Positions 1-4,180 of a stretch of 10,401 bases of DNA are shown piece by piece. The notes under the pieces are model-generated. The model was given only the letters and a program-made list of their open reading frames with translations. It was not told the DNA's origin and made no database searches. The stretch is taken from positions 1 to 10,401 of the forward strand of contig CANQUY010000059.1 in NCBI GenBank assembly GCA_947627125.1. The letters are read 5' to 3'. The position numbers and the translations under genes were made by a program. Source of the stretch: an uncultured Clostridia bacterium. Lineage in GTDB: Bacteria; Bacillota; Clostridia; Christensenellales; Borkfalkiaceae. Position 1 is the stretch's first letter. Each line of letters starts with the position of its first letter.

Positions 1-25
1 CGCCCCGCGCGCGTTCTATTTGTGT

Positions 26-72
26 CTAAGCGCGGCACGAGCGCGTAGCGCGAAGTTAGAATCTCGCGGGGC
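26..72. repeat. Dispersed repeat, copy 1 (pair of 1345-1391)
   Basis: A 47-bp GC-rich block beginning CTAAGCGCGG and ending CTCGCGGGGC matches 1345-1391 in the same orientation at 46 of 47 positions. The only difference is G45 versus A1364. The block is rich in GCGC tracts, with partial inverted symmetry, and carries the AATCTCGCGG tail also seen in a related form (AATCTCGCGGCG) near 6776-6786. It has no coding potential. It looks like an intergenic repeat of the REP/MITE type. I cannot name the family. Confidence 0.75.
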
Positions 73-79
73 ACTTGCT

Positions 80-148
80 ATGCGGCGAGATGCTTCCGTA
101 CGGCCCTCGTAGACTGTGTTGTGCTCCCGTTCTCAGCATGACGCCGCT
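80..148. repeat. Dispersed repeat, copy of 6824-6892
   Basis: This 69-bp block has the same length and orientation as 6824-6892, with 58 of 69 positions identical by hand alignment. The first 17 bases (ATGCGGCGAGATGCTTC) and the last 20 (ending TGACGCCGCT) are identical and the middle is divergent. A third, shorter copy of the right half lies at 6651-6691. The conserved ends with a variable centre suggest a dispersed intergenic repeat, not a gene. Confidence 0.7.
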
Positions 149-187
149 GCGGGACGTTCAGAATGCGCAGACGGGATGACGGACATA

Positions 188-217
188 AAAAAAGACGACA
201 TATGTGCCGTCTTTTTT
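188..217 (-). terminator. Intrinsic terminator of the lipoprotein gene
   Basis: A hairpin pairs 188-197 with 208-217 (AAAAAAGACG with CGTCTTTTTT). An A198/C207 mismatch and two more pairs follow, with loop TATG. Read on the minus strand the stem is followed by a run of seven T. It lies about 20 bp after the stop codon at 238, so it fits as the terminator of that gene. The stem is nearly symmetric and might act in both directions. Confidence 0.8.
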
Positions 218-237
218 CGTATTACTTCATGCAGCGA

Positions 238-939
238 TCATTTCGTCAACCCGAAGTTTGCCATTGAGAAATTGTAGCCGCATTCTTTCAGCTTGGCATT
301 TGCCTTATCCAAAATGACATTATATAATTCTTTAATTGTGTCGAGAAGGTCACTTTGTTTAGCACAGTACCCCGTTCTCATGGAACAATTCAACGAACTT
401 GAGCGAGAACTCCATTCGGTAAATGAGCCTCCCGCGGTGCCGGTTATGTCATCGCCTAAGCCGGTTATTCCAAATGCTGTGGAATAAGCCCACATCCACT
501 CTTTGTCATAACTATTATAAGCAAAAGTTATAATATTTTCTTCATGGACTGATTCGCTGGCTTGGTATGACAGCGCGCTGATCTTGCAGTCATAATCATT
601 GTCGTACGTCAATACGACAGCGGGCATTCCTTCAAAGACGATTCCAAGGTCATCTTCACTGTTTTTATCGATAAACTCCTTCCACATGGTATCGAAGTCT
701 GCTCCGCAGGCCTTGCATGTGCCGATCCCGGTATGGTTTATGACGGGGGTCGTCTTGTCGCCCTTATAGGAATCGTTGCACTTGCTGCATGTAAACAGAT
801 TGTACCCTTCTTCGGTACAGGTGGCCTCGACTTGTGTTTCCACATACTCATGTTCGCAAGCGCAACCGGTGACGAAGCATGTTGCGGAAATGCTGATAAC
901 GCAAATCAAAAGCGGTAAGAGGAATGAGTTTCTTTTCAT
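238..939 (-). CDS. Cys-rich surface lipoprotein of unknown function
   Basis: The 233-residue protein opens with a basic N-terminus (MKRN), a hydrophobic stretch and a lipobox-like VTGC at residues 23-26. It is therefore probably an exported lipoprotein anchored at Cys26. A short Cys/His module follows (C41, C51, C54, H69, C75, C78), with a CxxC pair and a Thr-Cys-Thr-Glu-Glu-Gly element. A related arrangement recurs in the CotH protein at 4181-6472. Residues 85-233 have no motif that I recognise, and their Gly/Ser/aromatic composition suits an extracellular domain. The start is supported by AAGGAG at 948-953, eight bases upstream. The gene is divergent from the XRE regulator at 1033 and its promoter lies in the shared dyad, so it is probably controlled by that regulator. 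Export is fairly secure, but the role is unknown. Confidence 0.85.
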   Translation of the reverse strand: MKRNSFLLPLLICVISISATCFVTGCACEHEYVETQVEATCTEEGYNLFTCSKCNDSYKGDKTTPVINHTGIGTCKACGADFDTMWKEFIDKNSEDDLGIVFEGMPAVVLTYDNDYDCKISALSYQASESVHEENIITFAYNSYDKEWMWAYSTAFGITGLGDDITGTAGGSFTEWSSRSSSLNCSMRTGYCAKQSDLLDTIKELYNVILDKANAKLKECGYNFSMANFGLTK

Positions 940-970
940 AATTTTTTCTCCTTTTTATGAATGTACTTTC

Positions 971-999
971 ATTATATAGGGAAAATCACTATAAGTCAA
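971..999 (-). promoter_or_regulatory. Sigma-A-type promoter of the lipoprotein gene
   Basis: On the minus strand there is TTGACT (plus positions 994-999), a 17-bp spacer and TATAAT (971-976). This is one base from the consensus -35 and a perfect -10. Transcription would start near 964, leaving a short leader with AAGGAG at 948-953 before the ATG at 939. The -10 abuts the left arm of the operator dyad. Confidence 0.8.
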
Positions 1000-1024
1000 G
1001 TAATTTATAGAAATTTTCCCTATA
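975..1024. promoter_or_regulatory. 50-bp dyad, probable XRE operator between divergent genes
   Basis: Outer arms TATAGGGAAAAT (975-986) and ATTTTCCCTATA (1013-1024) are perfect 12-bp inverted repeats. Inner arms CTATAA (989-994) and TTATAG (1005-1010) are perfect and share the same axis at 999.5. The outer arms overlap or abut the -10 boxes of both divergent genes, so a dimeric or tetrameric repressor bound here would block both. The adjacent XRE-type gene at 1033 is the obvious candidate. Binding itself is inferred. Confidence 0.75.
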
Positions 1025-1026
1025 AT
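1021..1026 (+). promoter_or_regulatory. -10 box of the XRE regulator gene (leaderless candidate)
   Basis: A perfect TATAAT ends six bases before the ATG at 1033, so the expected transcription start falls on or next to the A of the start codon. No good -35 is visible (998-1003 reads AAGTAA). No Shine-Dalgarno sequence lies between the -10 and the ATG. This suggests a leaderless mRNA with a weak promoter, which would suit a low-level autorepressor. Confidence 0.55.
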
Positions 1027-1032
1027 TTTAAT

Positions 1033-1242
1033 ATGGATATCGCAAAAAGGGTAGGGGAGAATCTGAAGCTGGCGCGTCGGGCAAAGGGATTTTCGCAGGC
1101 GCAGCTTGCAGCTGAGTTGGGCAAATATCAGCCAGATTATTCCAACTATGAAAGGGGTAAGACCCAGCTCGACTACGAAAAAATCGAATATCTCTGCAAG
1201 AGGCTTGATATCACACCCAACGACCTCTTCGGAATTGATTGA
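1033..1242 (+). CDS. XRE/Cro-cI family helix-turn-helix regulator
   Basis: The 69-residue protein is essentially a single HTH_3 domain. Helix one is around residues 8-18 (ENLKLARRAKG). The HTH core follows (FSQAQLAAEL, then SNYERGKTQLDYEKIEYLCKRLDITPNDLF), with the typical YERGK turn and LxITPxxLF ending. It has no sensor or peptidase domain, so it is a minimal DNA-binding protein, probably a dimeric repressor. I chose ATG 1033 because the HTH alignment begins there. The alternative in-frame ATG at 961 would put the operator inside the gene, and its 24 extra residues do not resemble the family. The gene is divergent from the lipoprotein gene and shares the 975-1024 dyad with it, so autoregulation and control of the neighbour are likely. 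A terminator follows immediately. Confidence 0.88.
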   Translation: MDIAKRVGENLKLARRAKGFSQAQLAAELGKYQPDYSNYERGKTQLDYEKIEYLCKRLDITPNDLFGID

Positions 1243-1270
1243 AAAAGCGGACGTTTTTTCGTCCGCTTTT
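1243..1270 (+). terminator. Intrinsic terminator of the XRE gene
   Basis: A perfect 11-bp stem pairs AAAAGCGGACG (1243-1253) with CGTCCGCTTTT (1260-1270), with a TTTTTT loop. It starts on the base after the stop codon. The T-run is part of the stem (1267-1270). Confidence 0.8.
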
Positions 1271-1316
1271 GTCGTATATGGGTGAGTTCTTAATATAATG
1301 TGCTGCCGTCGGTTTC

Positions 1317-1391
1317 ATGGGATCCTTCGCTGCGCTACTTCACGCTAAGCGCGGCACGAGCGCATAGCGCGAAGTTAGAATCTCGCGGGGC
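1317..1391. repeat. Composite dispersed repeat
   Basis: Positions 1317-1336 (ATGGGATCCTTCGCTGCGCT) match 6912-6931 at 19 of 20 bases. Positions 1345-1391 match 26-72 at 46 of 47 bases. CTTCGC (1325-1330) and GCGAAG (1369-1374) form the ends of an imperfect hairpin. The block is a mosaic of the repeat modules that also occur in the other gene-free parts of the window. The short plus-strand reading frame across it (1300-1494) is not a credible gene. Confidence 0.7.
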
Positions 1392-1421
1392 GTATGCGGA
1401 CTGCGGTCGTTGCCCCCCTAC

Positions 1422-1442
1422 CCCCCCTCCTCGGGAGGGGGG
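1422..1442. repeat. C/G-tract hairpin in intergenic repeat
   Basis: A run of C followed by TCC (1422-1430) pairs over 9 bp with GGA followed by a run of G (1434-1442) around a TCG loop. It has no T-tract on either strand, so it does not look like a terminator. It lies inside the 1271-1538 gene-free stretch, together with the repeats at 1317-1391 and the small palindrome at 1502-1523. Confidence 0.55.
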
Positions 1443-1501
1443 CATGACTGCGTCCCACTCCCGTTCACCGTCCGCACCGACGGAGGCATTCTAATTATGT
1501 C

Positions 1502-1523
1502 ATGGTGGGCCTCGTCGAACCAT
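1502..1523. repeat. Short REP-like palindrome
   Basis: ATGGT (1502-1506) and ACCAT (1519-1523) form the ends of a short imperfect palindrome with GTCGA near its centre. This kind of short palindrome is common in intergenic DNA. No function can be read from it. Confidence 0.4.
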
Positions 1524-1538
1524 CACCTTAATAAGGAA

Positions 1539-1567
1539 TGCGCCCGACGGCAACGCCGTCGGGCGCA
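1539..1567 (-). terminator. Strong hairpin, terminator of the CmpB-family gene
   Basis: A perfect 13-bp GC-rich stem pairs TGCGCCCGACGGC (1539-1551) with GCCGTCGGGCGCA (1555-1567) around an AAC loop. On the minus strand it is followed by TTCCTTATT. It lies about 40 bp beyond the stop codon at 1608. The T-tract is modest, but the stem is very stable. Confidence 0.7.
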
Positions 1568-1607
1568 GAAAAATTCGCTTTAAAATTACAATTATTTCAC
1601 ACTTATG

Positions 1608-2354
1608 TTACGGTTTCGGGGGTTTTGCGCTGTCATCGGACTTGTTGGCCGTGAACTTATCGACGGCCTTTGCGAGGTCGTCCCTGAGCTCATGCAGCGA
1701 CTTGAACGGGAACGCAAAGCTCGGCTTCTCCTGCTTTTCTTCCTTGGTTTCGGCGACGCTCTCCTTGAGCTTTTCAAAGTGAATGACAATGCCGTGCTCC
1801 TCCGCAAATTTCCTGATGCGCATGGAGATATTCAGCGACATGCCGAGGTCCACAAAGAAAATGCCGAAGAAGATGCCGACGAAGAAGGCAAATTCTATAT
1901 TTTCCACAAAAATCACCACCGCGTCGAGCACGAACGGGTCGATCACAAAGTAGAAGAAAGCGCTCACAAGCAGCCAAAAGAAGGAAAAGAGGGGGCAGAT
2001 GATGCCTTGAATGTTCCCCCAACGGTTGGAGTAGTCCCAAAGTTTTATCTTCATGCCCTTGATGAAGATGAGGCCCGCTATGTACTCGATGAGGGTCATC
2101 GCAACGCCCATGATGAGAATGATAAGGATGGCGTCGAGCCACGGCATGCCCGTGTAGATGGGAATGAGGGAGATGCCGAACAACCCCGTAAGGCCGAATC
2201 CGTAGAGGGGGAGGCAGGGCCCCGTCAGAAATCCGGGGTTGATCCACCGTTTCGCACTGAAGAAGCGGCGGAAAAGCACTTCAAGACACCAGCCGAGGAC
2301 GCTTCCCACAAAGAAGAGGAAGCAGGCAACCAAAAAACCGTCGAAAAAAAGCAT
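1608..2354 (-). CDS. CmpB-family membrane protein (putative ABC-transporter type IV family)
   Basis: The 248-residue protein has about five hydrophobic segments (near residues 5-23, 46-66, 73-95, 116-137 and 153-173) and a charged cytoplasmic-type tail rich in Lys and Glu (about 180-248). It matches the ABC_trans_CmpB pattern: GW-x-x-E near the first helix (GWCLEVLFRR), then INPGFLTGPCLPLYGFG, and later IEYIAGLI with LWDYS. The family is common in Bacillota and its function is poorly defined. The name 'ABC transporter permease' is historical, and no ATPase gene is adjacent here. I start at ATG 2354 because AGAGGT lies six bases upstream (2361-2366). The upstream in-frame ATG at 2405 overlaps the -35 box. 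The gene stands alone, with its own promoter and terminator. A long plus-strand frame over the same bases is an antisense shadow. Confidence 0.88.
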   Translation of the reverse strand: MLFFDGFLVACFLFFVGSVLGWCLEVLFRRFFSAKRWINPGFLTGPCLPLYGFGLTGLFGISLIPIYTGMPWLDAILIILIMGVAMTLIEYIAGLIFIKGMKIKLWDYSNRWGNIQGIICPLFSFFWLLVSAFFYFVIDPFVLDAVVIFVENIEFAFFVGIFFGIFFVDLGMSLNISMRIRKFAEEHGIVIHFEKLKESVAETKEEKQEKPSFAFPFKSLHELRDDLAKAVDKFTANKSDDSAKPPKP

Positions 2355-2377
2355 GTATGTACCTCTATATAGTAAGA

Positions 2378-2405
2378 GTGTACAGCAAAAGGGAGATTTT
2401 GTCAA
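2378..2405 (-). promoter_or_regulatory. Promoter of the CmpB-family gene
   Basis: On the minus strand a perfect TTGACA (plus 2400-2405) is followed after 16 bp by TACACT (2378-2383), which matches four of six -10 positions. The start point would be near 2371, giving a very short leader that contains AGAGGT. Its position argues against translation starting at 2405. Confidence 0.6.
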
Positions 2406-2464
2406 GAGGGGAAGGGACTTTCAAAGATCGGAAAAAAATATTTGTCATAAGCGGGGGAAAATGC

Positions 2465-2493
2465 TTGACAGGGAGGCGAAACTTGCATATAAT
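2465..2493 (+). promoter_or_regulatory. Consensus promoter of tRNA-Pro
   Basis: TTGACA (2465-2470), a 17-bp spacer and TATAAT (2488-2493) match the sigma-A consensus at every position. The predicted start near 2500 leaves about seven bases of 5' leader for RNase P to remove before the tRNA at 2507. Confidence 0.92.
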
Positions 2494-2506
2494 AGTTATG
2501 CTTTAC

Positions 2507-2583
2507 TGAGGTGTAGCGCAGTTTGGTAGCGCGCTTGGTTAGGGACCAAGAGGTCGCGTGTTCAAGTCACGTCACCTCAACCA
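2507..2583 (+). tRNA. tRNA-Pro (anticodon AGG)
   Basis: A complete cloverleaf is visible. The acceptor stem pairs TGAGGTG (2507-2513) with CACCTCA (2573-2579). The D stem is GCGC/GCGC. The anticodon stem is CTTGG/CCAAG around loop TTAGGGA, giving anticodon AGG at 2541-2543. The T arm is GCGTG, TTCAAGT, CACGT. Discriminator A2580 is followed by an encoded CCA (2581-2583). G37 after the anticodon and the CTTxG-TTxGGGA pattern are typical of proline tRNAs. The A at position 34 would have to be deaminated to inosine by a TadA-type enzyme to read CCU, CCC and CCA. Confidence 0.93.
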
Positions 2584-2584
2584 C

Positions 2585-2634
2585 GAAGAGCCTAAATTGA
2601 ACACGCAAGTGTTTGATTTAGGTTCTTTCGTTAT
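2585..2634 (+). terminator. Terminator of the tRNA gene
   Basis: A long stem pairs 2585-2604 with 2609-2628, including several G-T pairs, around a GCAA tetraloop (2605-2608). A T-rich tail (TTCTTTCGTTAT) follows. It begins two bases after the CCA end, so it ends the tRNA transcript and separates it from the operon at 2771. Confidence 0.8.
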
Positions 2635-2719
2635 ATTTAAGGTAAATGCCGATCAAATTTCAAGCACAGAAAATTGTGACAGATAAATTTTTTTGGTTCA
2701 AACGATATTATAATGGGAC

Positions 2720-2748
2720 TTGAGAACTTCATTCGGAAGTGATATAAT
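2720..2748 (+). promoter_or_regulatory. Promoter of the 2771-3961 operon
   Basis: TTGAGA (2720-2725), a 17-bp spacer and a perfect TATAAT (2743-2748) put the start near 2755, just before AAGGAG at 2759-2764. A second TATAAT at 2709-2714 lacks a good -35. The TTG at 2720 belongs to the -35 and is not a translation start. Confidence 0.8.
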
Positions 2749-2770
2749 GATGACAACGAAGGAGATTTAT

Positions 2771-3556
2771 ATGGATAGCACGTTGGAAAACATCATGAGA
2801 TTGTACTGTGATAACTTTCATCAAGCGCTCGGCGATAAGGATTTGGAAAAATACATTGTCAAAAATTCCATTCCCATTATTTGGTTCGGCAATCTTGAAA
2901 AATATCAAGCGTCGCCTGTGAAAATCGTGACTGTGGGCCTAAATCCTTCATGGCATGAATTTTTGGAAAAGGACGGGACTCCGCTAAAAAATCTTCGCTT
3001 CAAACATGTCTATTTATCGTCGTCTGACGAAAATAAGCTGAACAAATTATATTCTACGCTGAACGAGTATTTTCAGACAAACCCGTATCGTCAGTATTTT
3101 GATGGTTATGAATTTGCTCTGCATTATTTGGGAGCAAGTTACGGCGGAAATATGTCGACTGTAAAAACAGACATTGTGGCGGTCCATATCGACGTATACT
3201 CTGCTTTGGCTACCGAGATTTTGTATTCTTCCTGTCCCAAAGAGCTATTTCATACGCAACTTTTTTCGCAATTTTTTGACTATCTCTCTCCCGATATTGT
3301 TCTTGCCTCAATCGGGAAAGATCACCGGGATGCTTGGCGTGCAATTGGTGAGAAATCATTCTTTCTTGATAAGAAAAGCGATTTGTTTGAAGGCCAATAC
3401 GAAAACGAATTGGAAGTATACCGTAGCGAAAATCGCTTGATCGTATACGGCAGAAACAGGCAACGCCCATTTAATATAAAAAATAAGGAAGCTGTTTTCG
3501 AACAGGTTGCGGATGCACTCTTGGATGAAATGATAAACACGGTGAAAGCAAAATGA
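2771..3556 (+). CDS. UDG-superfamily-like protein, function uncertain
   Basis: The 261-residue soluble protein has no signal peptide or membrane helix. A beta-strand followed by GLNPS (KIVTVGLNPSWHEF, residues 51-64) resembles motif A of Mug/TDG-type uracil-DNA glycosylases, where the Asn of GINPG activates water. A second strand, PDIVLASIGKDH (174-185), fits the central sheet of that fold. The region where a glycosylase would carry its second motif reads VYGRNRQRPFN (225-235), without the usual His, so activity may differ or be absent. The start at ATG 2771 has AAGGAG six bases upstream and is chosen over an in-frame TTG at 2720 that lies in the promoter. Its last four bases overlap the next gene as ATGA, which implies translational coupling. 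Base composition is clearly more AT-rich than in the hydrogenase genes. The open reading frame is certain, but the family call is tentative. Confidence 0.85.
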   Translation: MDSTLENIMRLYCDNFHQALGDKDLEKYIVKNSIPIIWFGNLEKYQASPVKIVTVGLNPSWHEFLEKDGTPLKNLRFKHVYLSSSDENKLNKLYSTLNEYFQTNPYRQYFDGYEFALHYLGASYGGNMSTVKTDIVAVHIDVYSALATEILYSSCPKELFHTQLFSQFFDYLSPDIVLASIGKDHRDAWRAIGEKSFFLDKKSDLFEGQYENELEVYRSENRLIVYGRNRQRPFNIKNKEAVFEQVADALLDEMINTVKAK

Positions 3557-3837
3557 AACAGGGCGTATTTTGGGTGATCCCGAAAAATAAGGGTGACTTT
3601 GAACTTATTCACCGTTTCGATGATACAAGAGGGCATTCCGAGATCTGGGAGGAAGTTGTCGCTGAATATCCCGCATTGAAGAGGTACGATTATGAGCATT
3701 TTCCGCGGGGAAGAGTTTGGGTAGAAAACGGCAAGGCAACGGTTTTCCTCGATGAAAAGATCAATACTCGGAACATTATCGCGCAAATCGATCGGATATT
3801 TTGCCTAAACGGGAAGTATGAGATCCAAGCGATATGA
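3553..3837 (+). CDS. Small hypothetical protein with PRGRV motif
   Basis: This 94-residue protein starts inside the stop codon of the previous gene (ATGA overlap), with GGTGA seven bases upstream. The two are therefore co-translated. It is soluble, with an HSEIWEEV element at about 28-35, then DYEHFPRGRVWV (46-57) and a beta-like NGKATVFLD (59-67). Small bacterial hypothetical proteins with the pattern W-x-x-V, then P-x-L, then PRGRV are familiar to me, but I know no assigned function. The coupling suggests it works with the UDG-like protein as a partner or regulator. The C-terminus ends abruptly in YEIQAI, while the +1 frame continues as an open frame (see 3818-3961). A frameshift near its end is therefore possible. 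Confidence 0.78.
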   Translation: MKQGVFWVIPKNKGDFELIHRFDDTRGHSEIWEEVVAEYPALKRYDYEHFPRGRVWVENGKATVFLDEKINTRNIIAQIDRIFCLNGKYEIQAI

Positions 3838-3961
3838 TGGATCTCAAAGAAAGGATACAAACGATGATTTTCCCCATGACCGATTTGTATTGACCGAACT
3901 CGCGCTTGAGATTACCGATCCGATCAAAAACCTGATGATAGAAAAACTACTTGGAAGGTAA
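3818..3961 (+). CDS. Overlapping 47-codon small ORF or out-of-frame tail
   Basis: An ATG at 3818, in the +1 frame relative to the 94-residue gene and overlapping its last 20 bases, opens 47 codons ending at TAA 3961. The product begins MRSKRYDGSQRKDT and ends in an amphipathic stretch, TELALEITDPIKNLMIEKLL, that looks protein-like. The Shine-Dalgarno is poor (GGGAAG almost touching the ATG). Two readings are possible: a third, translationally coupled small gene, or the displaced C-terminus of the upstream protein after a frameshift near 3829. I recognise no family. It occupies bases that would otherwise be an unexplained AT-rich gap. Confidence 0.45.
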   Translation: MRSKRYDGSQRKDTNDDFPHDRFVLTELALEITDPIKNLMIEKLLGR

Positions 3962-4034
3962 ATTTGAGAAACAAATTGCTCGGGAAAATTTTTGATTTCG
4001 GTCCGACAGTTATAATTAGGCTGGATCAACTCAA

Positions 4035-4076
4035 CCCCAAACGAGGCGCGGACCTATGTCCGTGCCTCGTTTGGGG
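4035..4076. terminator. 19-bp hairpin between convergent genes
   Basis: CCCCAAACGAGGC (4035-4047) pairs perfectly with GCCTCGTTTGGGG (4064-4076). The stem extends by six more pairs (one G-T) to a CTAT loop, 19 bp in all. The plus-strand tail is TAAAATATTCTT and the minus-strand tail is TTGAGTTGAT, neither a strong T-run. It sits between the plus operon and the minus-strand CotH gene, so a bidirectional terminator is the simplest reading. Confidence 0.55.
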
Positions 4077-4140
4077 TAAAATATTCTTGCCGTTTCCGCT
4101 TCGTCGTCATGCAGCGGTAAAGCAAAACTTTTGAAGAACG

Positions 4141-4168
4141 TGATCCGCCGTAGCGGCGTCATTTTTTT
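4141..4168 (+). terminator. Intrinsic terminator, plus strand
   Basis: CGCCG (4146-4150) pairs with CGGCG (4154-4158) around TAG. A flanking TGA/TCA pair extends the stem across a two-base bulge. Seven T (4162-4168) follow on the plus strand. It would stop readthrough from the 2771 operon into the antisense of the CotH gene. Confidence 0.6.
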
Positions 4169-4180
4169 AGACTTGTTAAC

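Noticed and set aside
961..1032. N-terminal extension of the XRE protein from ATG 961
   Set aside because: It has no ribosome binding site, would include the operator and both promoters, and its residues do not resemble the family.
1605..2372. Plus-strand open frame of 255 codons opposite the CmpB-family gene
   Set aside because: The product is highly charged (Glu/Asp/Lys/His) with no fold-like pattern, while the minus strand encodes five helices with family motifs, a ribosome binding site, a promoter and a terminator.
3844..4029. 61-codon minus-strand frame
   Set aside because: It has no convincing start signal and lies opposite the more protein-like plus-strand frame ending at 3961.
2570..4045. 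Possible attachment-site duplication of the tRNA-Pro 3' end (CTCAACC at 2576 and again at about 4030)
   Set aside because: Only seven bases match exactly and no integrase is present, so it is within chance.
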